A stretch of DNA of 64,000 nt from UBA12088 sp041920275 (GCA_041920275.1 JAYRSE010000001.1:7448-71447), one strand, 5' to 3'. Counted from the first letter of the stretch, positions 7,543 through 15,937 are shown. The notes: a model not told the origin generated them from the letters alone. Numbers and translations: made by a program.

Positions 7543-8154
7543 CTAGACGAGTGAACGTATGTCCGCTTCGAGTTGTGGGAATGTGGGAGTGTTGAAGTGC
7601 CCCATGTTCTCACAGGTGCGCACTGTCGCGTCGGTGAGTTTGCGCGCGTAGAGCTCCACGTGCGTGTAGGGCACCACCGGGTCGTCGGTGCTGTGGTAAA
7701 GGAATATGCGACCCGCCCGCGCCTCGAACACCCGCAGGTCTTGCGGGGGCACGAACTCGCCCAGTGATTCGTCCAGATCGGTATCTTGAAATGGCGCCGC
7801 AACAAGCAGGGTCGCGGTGATCCGCACCGGAAGCTCGTGTTCCGAGAGGTACCGCACCAGGAAGACGCCACCCAACGAGTGGCCGATCAGTATGAGACCG
7901 TCGTTGAAGAGCGGTAGTATGCGTGAGAAGTAGAGTTCCCACTCGGTGTACACCGCGTTCGTGCCGTTCGGCATATGTGGAGCGAACACATCGAACGAGG
8001 GGCCGAGCGTTTCCGCGAGATTGCTCTTCCAGTCTCGTAGGGATCGCACTCGGTCGAGTGTGAGAGTCTTGGTGCGGAGGAAGGCAAGATACTCTTCGTG
8101 GGAAGGGAATGTGGTGCCCCCGTGGATATAAAGCAGTTGTTGCGTTCTTTGCAT
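7543..8154 (-). CDS. Alpha/beta-hydrolase family protein (RBBP9/YdeN-like)
   Basis: A 203-residue serine hydrolase. An N-terminal oxyanion-type motif YIHGG (about 9-13) is followed by the nucleophile elbow GHSLGG (Ser93), an acid in STDDPVVPY (Asp157 or Asp158) and the base in MGHFN (His186). Size and motif spacing fit the small RBBP9/YdeN group. It is probably cytoplasmic; the substrate is unknown. The ATG at 8154 has no clear Shine-Dalgarno site. It stands alone between the tRNA and the divergent MliC-META gene. Confidence 0.8.
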   Translation of the reverse strand: MQRTQQLLYIHGGTTFPSHEEYLAFLRTKTLTLDRVRSLRDWKSNLAETLGPSFDVFAPHMPNGTNAVYTEWELYFSRILPLFNDGLILIGHSLGGVFLVRYLSEHELPVRITATLLVAAPFQDTDLDESLGEFVPPQDLRVFEARAGRIFLYHSTDDPVVPYTHVELYARKLTDATVRTCENMGHFNTPTFPQLEADIRSLV

Positions 8155-8301
8155 AAAGGGAAATGGTTATCTACTGGCGCTCGCGGGAGCTTTCGATCAG
8201 TGCGCCTGCAGTGATCATGATACCACAATTCATTACGTGGTACGGAGCAGGTTCGTGGTACACTGTAATGAATGGTCATGGCGACCGAACACCCTGTTGG
8301 G

Positions 8302-8329
8302 TTATTAAGGGTATCAATACTCACATACT
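8302..8329 (+). promoter_or_regulatory. Promoter of the MliC-META gene
   Basis: TTATTA (8302-8307), 16-nt spacer, CATACT (8324-8329), ending 6 nt before the ATG at 8336, so the transcript would be leaderless. A second extended -10 (TGG-TACACT, 8259-8264) lies further upstream. Confidence 0.5.
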
Positions 8330-8335
8330 GTCTAT

Positions 8336-9130
8336 ATGGAACACATCAAATCCAATGTCGGCCTGTATGTCATCCTCGGGATCGTGCTGCTCCTCGGAGT
8401 CGTGTCGGGGATCGTCATAACAACACAGCACTCCGATGAAGGGTCCGAAACAAAAAAGGACGACCCGGTTCCGGGCGGGGAGGACGCGTCGCGGTCGATC
8501 GAGGTCGAGCTTGCTTGCACGAACGAGTATGCGATGCGTGCGACCTACTCAGAGCCGGATGCCCGAGGGGTGATGCAAAAGCTCACCTTGACCGTAACCC
8601 AAGGGGAAGTCGCGACCCTGCACGTGATGACGCCCGCCCGTTCCGGAAGCGGATCACGGTTCGAGACCTCGGATGGCGTGTATGCGCTCTGGGAACACCA
8701 GGATGAGTTTCGGTACATGGTGAATGATGTTGATACTGCGGTGTGTCACAGGGTTGATCTTTCGCAAGACACCGGTGCCGTGGGCGATGTCTCGGAAGAC
8801 GGCCTTACCGGCAGGGTGTGGGTATTTGCGGATGCGGCGACACCCGAGGGCGGTGTGTTTCGACCCAAGGTGGCGGGTGCGTTCACGGTACGATTCGAAG
8901 CGGATGGAACGGTGGCCATGGGCACCGATTGTAACAATGCGAGCGGTGAATATACACTGTCAGGAGATATGCTTGCCGTGAAGAACATCGCAAGCACCAT
9001 GATGTACTGCGAAGGTTCTGAAGAAAGCAGTTTTCTGTCTCTCATCACATCGGTCGAGCGGTATACCCTTGAGGGTGATACACTCCGACTCATCCTCGCC
9101 GGAGGTTCGGGCGAGATGCGCTTTCGTTAA
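8336..9130 (+). CDS. Membrane-anchored MliC- and META-domain protein
   Basis: A 264-residue protein with one N-terminal membrane segment (residues 9-28, LYVILGIVLLLGVVSGIVI), a polar linker and two extracytoplasmic domains. The first (about 56-130) resembles MliC, the lysozyme-inhibitor fold: an early Cys in VELACTN, then SRFETSDGVYALWEHQDEF. The second (about 170-260) is a META/HslJ-like domain (GTDCNNASGEYTLSGDML, MMYCEG). MliC proteins block C-type lysozyme and META proteins are stress or envelope factors, so a cell-surface protective role is plausible. It lies upstream of the YibE/F gene on the same strand, with a separate promoter. Confidence 0.75.
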   Translation: MEHIKSNVGLYVILGIVLLLGVVSGIVITTQHSDEGSETKKDDPVPGGEDASRSIEVELACTNEYAMRATYSEPDARGVMQKLTLTVTQGEVATLHVMTPARSGSGSRFETSDGVYALWEHQDEFRYMVNDVDTAVCHRVDLSQDTGAVGDVSEDGLTGRVWVFADAATPEGGVFRPKVAGAFTVRFEADGTVAMGTDCNNASGEYTLSGDMLAVKNIASTMMYCEGSEESSFLSLITSVERYTLEGDTLRLILAGGSGEMRFR

Positions 9131-9184
9131 CATTCTTCCGTTGTGTCCATCGCATATACTCGTCTGTGTCGTGTAAAAAACCGA

Positions 9185-10297
9185 ATGCTTTTTTTCGCGC
9201 TCATGGGTGCGATGTTCGTGACGGCTGCGCCCGGAGTGCACGCGCAAACGGAAACGGTACACGACGACTTGTCGGGTGTTGAGCGAGCAAAGGTGGTGCG
9301 GGTCATGGAGAGTGAGACGCGTCTCATACCGGGCACCGAAACCCCGCACCGGTACCAAACACTCGAGGCGGAACTTTTGACCGGTACCAAAGCGGGAGAG
9401 CGGGTGGTCGTGGCGAACGATTTTCTCGAGCTTGAACCGAACGACCGCTTTTATGTCATTCACTATACGGATGTTGACGGGACGGAGACGTACTCGGTGC
9501 AAGACGTTGATCGACGAGGCGCGCTGGTGCTTCTCCTCGTGCTGTTCGTGTGCATGATCGTTGCGTTTGGCGGATGGTACGGCGTACGTGCGCTCGTTTC
9601 TCTTGCCGCCTCCCTCTTCGTGCTCGCGTACGTGCTCGTGCCCGGGCTGGTGGCGGGGTGGCCTCCGCTTGCAACATCGTTCGCGGTCGCCGGAGCGGTG
9701 CTCGGTGGAGCGATCTTCATGACGCACGGCTTCAACCGAGAATCGGTGATCGCATTTTCCGGAACCCTTGCCGCCGTCGGTGCGACGCTTCTTTTTGCGG
9801 CATGGTCGGTGTCTTTCGCTGCGCTTTCCGGCTTCTCCGCCGATGAGAGCGTGTACCTCAATTTCAACACACGCGGGGCGCTCGACCTGGTCGCGCTTTT
9901 GGTCGGAGGTATTGTCATCGGTGCGATCGGTGTGCTTGATGATGTCGCCATCACCCAGGTCGCGGTGGTACGTGAGTTGCTCGCGAGCGCGGGGCACGAA
10001 GGGCGTGCGCATGTGTTCGTCCGTGCACTGCGGGTCGGCAGGGAACATGTCGGTGCGGTCGTGAACACGCTCGCGCTCGCGTATGTCGGAACATCGCTTC
10101 CGCTCGTGCTGCTTATGCACCTCTATCCCGCCACCGACAGCGCGCTTTTTAACATGGAGGTGTTCGCGGTCGAGATCGTTCGTACCATTGCCGGTTCTTT
10201 CGGTATCGTCCTTGCGGTGCCGCTCGTGACCCTGCTTGCGGTACGATTCCTGCGCCCGCAAGAACACTTGTCCGTGGGATCGAGAGTGGTACACTGA
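9185..10297 (+). CDS. YibE/F-like multi-pass membrane protein
   Basis: About 370 residues. An N-terminal signal-like segment (MLFFALMGAMFVTAAPGVHA) precedes an extracytoplasmic domain of about 100 residues, then some eight membrane segments. The family signature IGVLDDVAITQ lies in the second half, with SFGIVLAVPLVTLLAVRF at the C-terminus. YibE/F proteins are membrane proteins of unsettled function. The start is uncertain: GTG 9143 adds 14 residues, but ATG 9185 follows a TATACT (9155-9160) by 24 nt and gives a better signal peptide. It is followed by mscL on the same strand. Confidence 0.8.
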   Translation: MLFFALMGAMFVTAAPGVHAQTETVHDDLSGVERAKVVRVMESETRLIPGTETPHRYQTLEAELLTGTKAGERVVVANDFLELEPNDRFYVIHYTDVDGTETYSVQDVDRRGALVLLLVLFVCMIVAFGGWYGVRALVSLAASLFVLAYVLVPGLVAGWPPLATSFAVAGAVLGGAIFMTHGFNRESVIAFSGTLAAVGATLLFAAWSVSFAALSGFSADESVYLNFNTRGALDLVALLVGGIVIGAIGVLDDVAITQVAVVRELLASAGHEGRAHVFVRALRVGREHVGAVVNTLALAYVGTSLPLVLLMHLYPATDSALFNMEVFAVEIVRTIAGSFGIVLAVPLVTLLAVRFLRPQEHLSVGSRVVH

Positions 10298-10391
10298 AGC
10301 GGCAAGATCGTGCTGTGCACCGCGTTCGGTGCGACATCGCGCGAAGCGCACATCACGGCGATGTGCATGAGTGGTTAATGTAACGTGCAAT

Positions 10392-10814
10392 ATGAAATCT
10401 TTTCTCGATGAGTTCAAAGCGTTCGCGATGCGGGGCAATGTGGTCGATCTTGCGATCGGCGTGGTCATCGGTGCGGCGTTCGGCAAGATCGTCACATCGC
10501 TCGTCGACGATGTGATCATGCCGTTCTTCGGTTTTCTTACGGGCGGTATCAACTTCACCGGGCTCGCCTGGACCCTGCGCGAAGCGTCGGGGACAGTGCC
10601 CGCGATCGTCTTCAAGTACGGAGTCTTCTTGAATGCGGTCATCAACTTCCTCATCATCGCATTCGCTATTTTCGTCGTGATGAAACAGATGAATCGCTTC
10701 ATGAAGAAGCAAGGTGAGAAGAAGACAGAGGAAGCGCCAAAACCGAGCAAAGAGGAAGTGTTGCTCACGGAGATCCGCGACCTCCTGCAAAAGGGTGCCG
10801 GTTCTTCAAAGTAA
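10392..10814 (+). CDS. mscL: Large-conductance mechanosensitive channel
   Basis: A 140-residue MscL, the homopentameric channel that opens under membrane tension to release solutes. The N-terminal helix and first membrane span are conserved (KAFAMRGNVVDLAIGVVIGAAFGKIV), followed by a short loop, a second span (VFLNAVINFLIIAFAIFVVM) and a C-terminal charged bundle (EEVLLTEIRDLLQK). Length is normal for the family. ATG 10392 is chosen over the GTG at 10371 because it begins the conserved MKSFLDEFKAFAMRG segment. The next gene begins 15 nt after the stop, suggesting co-transcription. Confidence 0.95.
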   Translation: MKSFLDEFKAFAMRGNVVDLAIGVVIGAAFGKIVTSLVDDVIMPFFGFLTGGINFTGLAWTLREASGTVPAIVFKYGVFLNAVINFLIIAFAIFVVMKQMNRFMKKQGEKKTEEAPKPSKEEVLLTEIRDLLQKGAGSSK

Positions 10815-10829
10815 TCTTGAATACCCGGT

Positions 10830-11456
10830 ATGAACAAACAAGTACTCATGGGCACCGTGGCGGTCACACTTATTTTCGGGGGGTTTTTCACCTACGCATC
10901 GCTTCGGCTTGTGAACGCTCCCACAGAGACGGTCGTTCCTTCCGCCGAAGACCCCTCGCTTCGACCCGTGGATGCTCCCGTAAGCGAGGTCGTACAGCAG
11001 AACGGCTCCGCAGAGGATCGCTATCGGTTGGATGAAGAGGATGATGACAGGGACGAGGGGTCTTCCGAGTCGGAAAAAGATGATGATGACGACACCCCAA
11101 AGGAAGAAGAGGTGACACCTGCCGAAAAGAAGGTCGAACCCGCGACAAGCGGCACGGCCGGAAGCAGCACTGCGACACCTGTCCAACCGGCGGTCGCACC
11201 GCAAGTAACCGCTCCATCGGGGATCACCCTCGCCGAAGTCGCCACACACGGTTCCGAGGCGAGTTGCTGGATGGTGATCCGTGGCAAGGTGTACGACGTC
11301 ACTTCCTACATCGGCAAACATCCGGCGGGGAAAAGCAGTATCCTCAAGGGGTGCGGAAAAGATGCGACGAGCATGTTCGAGGGGGTGAAGGGGCACCTGA
11401 AGCAAGCGACGCTCAATCTTTTACCCGGATACTATAAAGGAGAGCTTGCTTCTTAG
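10830..11456 (+). CDS. Membrane-anchored cytochrome b5-domain protein
   Basis: A 208-residue protein with one N-terminal membrane segment (6-28), a very acidic, disordered linker (about 62-95, rich in Asp/Glu), a Pro/Ala/Thr spacer and a C-terminal cytochrome b5-like heme domain (about 131-205). The two heme ligands are His164 in KHPAGKS and His189 in VKGHLKQA, spaced as in cytochrome b5. The domain should lie outside the membrane. The next gene, 5 nt downstream, encodes a ferric-reductase-like flavocytochrome, so this protein is a likely electron partner. Confidence 0.85.
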   Translation: MNKQVLMGTVAVTLIFGGFFTYASLRLVNAPTETVVPSAEDPSLRPVDAPVSEVVQQNGSAEDRYRLDEEDDDRDEGSSESEKDDDDDTPKEEEVTPAEKKVEPATSGTAGSSTATPVQPAVAPQVTAPSGITLAEVATHGSEASCWMVIRGKVYDVTSYIGKHPAGKSSILKGCGKDATSMFEGVKGHLKQATLNLLPGYYKGELAS

Positions 11457-11461
11457 AACGC

Positions 11462-12769
11462 ATGTCCCGCGATACGTTGCACAAGGTGTTTTGGAACGGG
11501 CTATTCGTCGCCAATCTGTACGCGATCGGGTATATATGGTTTCTGGGGAGTGCGGACCTCCTCCGTGGCGACACCTCGGATGTCCTCGTGGCGCTCGGGC
11601 GATTTGCCGGTCTTCTGCTCCAGTACCTCATTCTGGTCGAGCTTGTGCTCGTGAGCCGTCTGCCGGCGCTGGAACGACTGTACGGCTTCGATAAACAGAA
11701 TGTGGTGCATCGCAGGATCGGCTACTTTCTGATCGGTTTCCTCCTCGCACATCCGGTGCTTCTTTCCTTCGGGTACGGCCTCGGTATGGAACGAAGCGCT
11801 TCGGAGCAGTTCGCACGCTTCGTGTCCGACTGGGACGGTGTCATGGCGGCGACTGTCGGAGTCGTACTCATGGTTGTGGCGGGTACCCTTTCGATGCCGA
11901 AGGTGCGCAAGTTGGTGTCGTACGAGTTTTGGTATTTTTCCCATGTGCCACTGTACCTTGCGGTGGCACTTGCGTTCGATCACCAGCTCTCTTCGGGTGA
12001 TGTGGCGCAAGGAGGGCCGTTTGCTTACTGGCTTGTGATCAATTTCGCGGTGTTCGGTGCGGTCTTGATCTATCGATTTTTAGTACCCTTGTATCGGAAT
12101 TGGAGGCATCGCTTTCGTGTTGCGCGGGTCGTGCGCGAGACGGACGCGGCGGTGTCCGTGTATCTCACCGGCATCCGGATGGGAGAGTTTCGGTTCGAAG
12201 CGGGGCAGTGGGTGCGTGTGCTCTTCATGCAACGGACGATGTGGCACGGGCACCCGTTCTCTCTTTCCGCGCCGTACGACGGAAAGGAGCTTCGACTCAC
12301 GATCAAAGCGCTCGGCGATTGGACGAGTAGGGCGGGCGAGCTGTGTAAGGGGGTGCGGGTGTGGGTCGAAGGACCGCTCGGTACGTTCACGCTCTCTCAC
12401 GCAAAGACTCGGAAGTACCTCTTCGTTGCGGGAGGGATCGGGATCACTCCCATCGTTGCCATGCTGCGCACGCTTTCTCCGGATGCGGACGCGATCTTTC
12501 TGTACGGTGTGCGTGCTCGCAAAGACCTCCTGTTCACCAAAGAGCTTTCGAAGTGCTCCGTTCGGGGTACGGTCTTCCTTTCCGACGAATCGGTCGAGGG
12601 GTTCGAGGTCGGCAGGATCACTGTGGAGCGCATCCATACGGCATGCCCGGATATCCTTACCCGCGATGTGTATCTTTGCGGGCCTCCGGCAATGGTCAGT
12701 GGATTAAAAAGGGAGCTTATCGAGGCCGGTCTTCCGTACGAACAGCTTCATTTCGAAGCGTTCGGCTAG
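11462..12769 (+). CDS. Ferric-reductase-like transmembrane flavocytochrome
   Basis: A 435-residue protein. The N-terminal half has about six membrane helices with His pairs at His83/His97 and His161/His174, the spacing of the bis-heme ferric reductase domain. The C-terminal half is a ferredoxin-NADP+ reductase module: FAD-binding HPFSLSAP (about 261), then the nucleotide-binding AGGIGITPIVAMLR (about 322) and the terminal CGPPAMV motif. It should pass electrons from cytosolic NAD(P)H across the membrane. The partner is probably the cytochrome b5-domain protein encoded 5 nt upstream. The true acceptor (iron, quinone or oxygen) cannot be read from sequence. Confidence 0.88.
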   Translation: MSRDTLHKVFWNGLFVANLYAIGYIWFLGSADLLRGDTSDVLVALGRFAGLLLQYLILVELVLVSRLPALERLYGFDKQNVVHRRIGYFLIGFLLAHPVLLSFGYGLGMERSASEQFARFVSDWDGVMAATVGVVLMVVAGTLSMPKVRKLVSYEFWYFSHVPLYLAVALAFDHQLSSGDVAQGGPFAYWLVINFAVFGAVLIYRFLVPLYRNWRHRFRVARVVRETDAAVSVYLTGIRMGEFRFEAGQWVRVLFMQRTMWHGHPFSLSAPYDGKELRLTIKALGDWTSRAGELCKGVRVWVEGPLGTFTLSHAKTRKYLFVAGGIGITPIVAMLRTLSPDADAIFLYGVRARKDLLFTKELSKCSVRGTVFLSDESVEGFEVGRITVERIHTACPDILTRDVYLCGPPAMVSGLKRELIEAGLPYEQLHFEAFG

Positions 12770-12833
12770 GGTCGCACAGTTCGGAACACCCGGTGTGGCG
12801 AATATGATGCGATGAGCAGTGTTCATGCTACCG

Positions 12834-12862
12834 TTGCGCACTTTGTGGTGACACGGTATCGT
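12834..12862 (+). promoter_or_regulatory. Promoter of rlmN
   Basis: TTGCGC (12834-12839), 17-nt spacer, TATCGT (12857-12862), ending 7 nt before the ATG at 12870, giving a leaderless or nearly leaderless mRNA. Confidence 0.5.
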
Positions 12863-12869
12863 ACCGTGC

Positions 12870-13892
12870 ATGGAATGGCAAAAGGTACAATCGGTATTGG
12901 CGCACGAGCCGAAGTTTCGGATCGAGCAGGTACGCAAGGCGGTCTTCGTCGATCTTGTGGAAGATTGGAGCCGAGTGACGGTGCTTCCCGCACCTTTGCG
13001 CGAGAAGCTCTCCGAGGAGTGCCCGCTTACGATACCTGCGGAGAAGTTGGTATCGGCCGATGGTAAGACCGTGAAGGCGCTTATCGCTCTTGCGGACGGT
13101 AAACGCATCGAGACCGTGCTCATGCGCCACGGTGACCGCAACACGGTGTGCGTGTCGACGCTTGTCGGGTGCCCCATGGGGTGCACCTTTTGTGCGACCG
13201 GCACCATGGGGATGGTGCGCAAGCTCGCCGCCGACGAGATCGTGTTGCAGGTACTCTATTTCGCGCGGTACCTTCATGCGGAACATGCTCGTGTGGGCAG
13301 TGTGGTCTTTATGGGGATGGGTGAGCCCTTTTTAAACTACGAGGCGGTGATGGAGTCGATACGCATACTGAACGATCCGAAGCTATTCTGCATCGGCGCG
13401 CGCCACATCTCCATTTCGACCTGCGGTATCTTGGATGGGATAGCGCGGCTCGCCGAAGAGGACCTGCAGGTGAATCTCGCGATATCGCTTCACGGAAGCA
13501 ACGATGCCGTGCGTGCAAAACTTATGCCGATCGCACGCACGTACCCCATTGCGGATCTGCTCAAAGCGGTCGACGCCTATACCGCAAAGACCAAACGCAA
13601 GGTGATGTTCGAGTACTTGCTTGTCGACGGAGTGAACGATGCGGACGAGCATGCACGAGAGCTTGCGGTGCTCATGAACCGGCCACTCTCCATGGTGAAC
13701 TTGATCTCATACAATCCGACGGGAAAGTACACCGCCTCGAGCGAAAAGCGGATCGAGCATTTTCGAGATATCTTGCGCAGTGCGGGAGTGGAAGCGACCA
13801 TCCGTTTCCGATTCGGGCGTGACATCGAAGGGGCGTGCGGGCAGCTTGCGACCGAAAAGGTTGTGGACACAAAAAACAATCCGCCGGCGTGA
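12870..13892 (+). CDS. rlmN: Dual-specificity RNA methyltransferase RlmN
   Basis: A 340-residue radical-SAM enzyme that methylates C2 of A2503 in 23S rRNA and, in many bacteria, A37 in tRNA. The iron-sulfur cluster motif is C101-x3-C105-x2-C108 (CPMGCTFC), preceded by the substrate-contact region RHGDRNTVCVS and followed by MGMGEPFLN and LAISLHGSND. The C-terminal catalytic Cys lies in GACGQL. Length is slightly short, with a trimmed N-terminal accessory domain. It has its own promoter; translation starts directly after it without a Shine-Dalgarno site. Confidence 0.95.
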   Translation: MEWQKVQSVLAHEPKFRIEQVRKAVFVDLVEDWSRVTVLPAPLREKLSEECPLTIPAEKLVSADGKTVKALIALADGKRIETVLMRHGDRNTVCVSTLVGCPMGCTFCATGTMGMVRKLAADEIVLQVLYFARYLHAEHARVGSVVFMGMGEPFLNYEAVMESIRILNDPKLFCIGARHISISTCGILDGIARLAEEDLQVNLAISLHGSNDAVRAKLMPIARTYPIADLLKAVDAYTAKTKRKVMFEYLLVDGVNDADEHARELAVLMNRPLSMVNLISYNPTGKYTASSEKRIEHFRDILRSAGVEATIRFRFGRDIEGACGQLATEKVVDTKNNPPA

Positions 13893-13924
13893 GCCGACGG
13901 ATAGATGGAATATTTCTACGGTTT

Positions 13925-14191
13925 CTACGGGATGATGCACTTTATTATGCCGCATCCCACCTGCAAATTTAGTACCCCCCCGTCTTTTTCTCTGACCTGT
14001 GCGTTGCAGTTGTTGTGAACGCAATTGATGACCTGCACCTGCTCCGGGGGCACCTCGTACAAGTCGGAGAGATAGTCAGCTGCCCTCTGTGCGGGCGGAA
14101 CTACCGTGCGGTAGAAGAGCGCCCACACGAATACAGCGATCACCATGATCAGCGCGATGCTAATCAAAGAAACTTCGTTGGTTTTTCCCAC
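13925..14191 (-). CDS. Small single-span membrane protein with C-terminal cysteines
   Basis: An 88-residue protein beginning with GTG. Residues 9-29 (LISIALIMVIAVFVWALFY) form one membrane helix; the rest is an extracytoplasmic tail with four Cys (in VINCVHNNCNAQ and VGCGIIKCI) that could form disulfides or bind metal. The start is firm: a perfect promoter (14226-14254), a roughly 28-nt leader and a strong GAGGTGA site 5 nt from GTG. No family recognised. It is convergent with rlmN and divergent from the ECF sigma gene. Confidence 0.65.
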   Translation of the reverse strand: MGKTNEVSLISIALIMVIAVFVWALFYRTVVPPAQRAADYLSDLYEVPPEQVQVINCVHNNCNAQVREKDGGVLNLQVGCGIIKCIIP

Positions 14192-14225
14192 TGCGTCACC
14201 TCTTTTGATTGCTTAAACTCTTTAG

Positions 14226-14254
14226 ATTATAACATTAATCTATTATCTTTGCAA
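14226..14254 (-). promoter_or_regulatory. Strong promoter of the small membrane protein gene
   Basis: Minus strand: TTGCAA (14249-14254), 17-nt spacer, TATAAT (14226-14231) with TGT before it. The leader then contains GAGGTGACGCA before the GTG start. It is the closest match to the consensus promoter in the window. Confidence 0.85.
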
Positions 14255-14343
14255 TACCACGTGCTCACGATAGCCACTCGTCTGCGGGACTTGAGAAGTC
14301 GATGGTATGGAAAAGTGAAAGAGAAATATTTACGCTCGCGTAG

Positions 14344-14349
14344 TACACT
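14344..14349 (+). promoter_or_regulatory. -10 element of the ECF sigma gene
   Basis: TACACT ends 6 nt before the GTG at 14356, placing the transcription start at or next to the start codon. No clear -35 is seen. Confidence 0.45.
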
Positions 14350-14355
14350 GTATCC

Positions 14356-14922
14356 GTGGAACAATGTGATGGACAGACCGACGAAGAACTGATGAGGCGC
14401 GTGCCGGACGAACGCGAAGTGTTTGCGTGCATCATTCGTCGGTACGAGGACAAGCTCCGGCGTTATTTGAAGCGCGTGATGCCGTGGATGGGAGATGAGA
14501 CCGAAGATGTGCTCCAAGAGATCTTCATCAAAGTGTACGTGCATGCACGCGGTTTTGATACCACACTCTCGTTCTCTTCATGGGTGTATCGGATCGCGCA
14601 CAACGAAGCGGTGAGCTGGTTGCGCAAGAAAAAAGCCCGGCCGGAGACGGTCGAGTTGGGTGAGGACGAAGTGCAGACCTTCCTTGAGAGTGTCGAGGTG
14701 GCGCGTGACCACGCGGAGGAGCGTTTGACCCGCGATGCGGTCGCTCGAGTACTTGCGCGTATGCGGGAGAAGTACCGTGCGGTGCTCGTACTGCGCTTCT
14801 TGGAAGGCAAAACGTACGAGGAGATAGGTGACATTCTCACCGTACCGAACGGGACCGTTGCCACGTTGGTGCACCGAGCAAAAAAAGAATTTAGCAGTCT
14901 ATATGACACCCACCATGCTTGA
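14356..14922 (+). CDS. ECF-type RNA polymerase sigma factor
   Basis: A 188-residue sigma-70 family factor with regions 2 and 4 only. Region 2 spans about 20-95 (ETEDVLQEIFIKVYVHARGF, SFSSWVYRIAHNEAVSWLRKK) and region 4 about 130-185, a helix-turn-helix with YEEIGDILTVPNGTVATLVHRAKK. It should direct RNA polymerase to a small stress or envelope regulon. The GTG at 14356 lies just after TACACT. Its 3' end overlaps the downstream membrane protein gene by up to 20 nt, so the pair is translationally coupled, as sigma/anti-sigma pairs often are. Confidence 0.9.
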   Translation: MEQCDGQTDEELMRRVPDEREVFACIIRRYEDKLRRYLKRVMPWMGDETEDVLQEIFIKVYVHARGFDTTLSFSSWVYRIAHNEAVSWLRKKKARPETVELGEDEVQTFLESVEVARDHAEERLTRDAVARVLARMREKYRAVLVLRFLEGKTYEEIGDILTVPNGTVATLVHRAKKEFSSLYDTHHA

Positions 14923-15670
14923 TCGAACATCACTTGCCGAACGTGTCTTCGAGACCATCGACACGCGCGGTGTGGAGCCGAAGCCGCACTGGCATTTTCT
15001 ACTCCACGAGTGGGTGGTATGGGGAATCGCATGCGTCATGTTCCTCTTGGGAAGTGTCGCGACGGCGCTTTCGTTGTATATTGTCGAGGCTTCCTTCTTT
15101 GTTGAACGTCACATCGCACAGACGGACCTCGGCCGCATTTTCGGGATGTTGCCGTGGGTGTGGTTGGTGCTTATCGTCGTGGCGGTCGCGTATGCGGTGT
15201 ACGCCCTCTCGTCGACCGAGCATGGGTACCGATGGCACGTCGGCTACTTGGTACTCGCGGCACTTTTTTTGAGCGTTTGCGCAGGATATGCGCTCAACCG
15301 GTTCGGTATGGGTGAAGCGATCGATCGGTACTTGCTCACCCAGGTCGCACTGTACCGTCCGATGTCCGGCTTTTTTCCCGAGCACTGGATGAACGTCTCC
15401 GAGGGAAGGTGGGTGGGTGTGGTCGCAGACGAGGTCGACCCGAACGTCTTCGTGCTACACTCCATCGATGGGACGGTGTGGAACGTGCGGGTGACCGACG
15501 AGACCGTGTACCGAGGATTACAAGACGTCCATGAGTATATGCGGGTGCGGGTGGTCGGCACCAGCACCGAAGAGGGTATGTGCGAAGCGTACGAGGTGCA
15601 CACCTTCCGCGGCCGCGGGGGAGGGATGCGCCGAGAACATGCCCAACCTGTGCTCTTGTTCACCTTTTGA
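14903..15670 (+). CDS. Multi-pass membrane protein coupled to the ECF sigma factor (candidate anti-sigma)
   Basis: About 255 residues starting at ATG 14903 (or ATG 14915, which overlaps the sigma-gene TGA). A cytosolic N-terminus of about 30 residues (SLAERVFETIDTRGVEPKP) is followed by four membrane helices between about 32 and 145 and a C-terminal extracytoplasmic domain (GRWVGVVADEVDPNVFVLHS, beta-rich). Known anti-sigma motifs such as the zinc HxxxCxxC are absent. The role as sensor or anti-sigma factor is inferred from overlap with the sigma gene and topology only. Confidence 0.6.
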   Translation: MTPTMLDRTSLAERVFETIDTRGVEPKPHWHFLLHEWVVWGIACVMFLLGSVATALSLYIVEASFFVERHIAQTDLGRIFGMLPWVWLVLIVVAVAYAVYALSSTEHGYRWHVGYLVLAALFLSVCAGYALNRFGMGEAIDRYLLTQVALYRPMSGFFPEHWMNVSEGRWVGVVADEVDPNVFVLHSIDGTVWNVRVTDETVYRGLQDVHEYMRVRVVGTSTEEGMCEAYEVHTFRGRGGGMRREHAQPVLLFTF

Positions 15671-15717
15671 TCCAATCCCATACCATATTCAACTAACCTG
15701 CAGGATGCTCCGCCGGC

Positions 15718-15774
15718 ATGCTTCACAAGAGACCTTCTAGGGCGCTTACCCGGTCTTAGTCTCTTGTGAAGCAT
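15718..15774. repeat. Dispersed hairpin family, copy 1
   Basis: Perfect 16-bp inverted repeat, ATGCTTCACAAGAGAC (15718-15733) and GTCTCTTGTGAAGCAT (15759-15774), around a 25-nt centre containing AGGGCGCTTACCCGGTCTTA. The centre is almost the same as that of copy 2 (16217-16243), while the outer arms differ in sequence. It lies between the sigma-linked membrane protein and the DUF2892 gene. No T run follows, so it is not an ordinary terminator. The rest of 15671-15937 shows nothing recognisable. Confidence 0.65.
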
Positions 15775-15937
15775 CCCGGCTTTGCCCATAATCGTATTCC
15801 TTGTGGTCAGTTGGGGGGAACAATGGTCCTTTGAAGGGTTCCGTGATGGTGCCGAGGTGGTACCCTTCGATTCGTGCGGTCACATCATAACGAGTCTCCA
15901 CACCTCGTCGATCTCTTCTCGTGCAGTGGTCGGGGCA

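Noticed and set aside
7351..7554. A 67-codon frame crossing the tRNA-Ala gene
   Set aside because: It translates the antisense strand of the tRNA.
8960..10891. A 643-codon open frame on the minus strand opposite the YibE/F and mscL genes
   Set aside because: It is antisense to two clearly recognised genes, its translation is rich in His/Arg without domains, and long antisense frames are expected from the codon bias of this GC-rich DNA.
15718..15774. Hairpin copy 1 as a rho-independent terminator or a known riboswitch
   Set aside because: No T run follows on either strand, and the core did not match any riboswitch consensus that I could recall.
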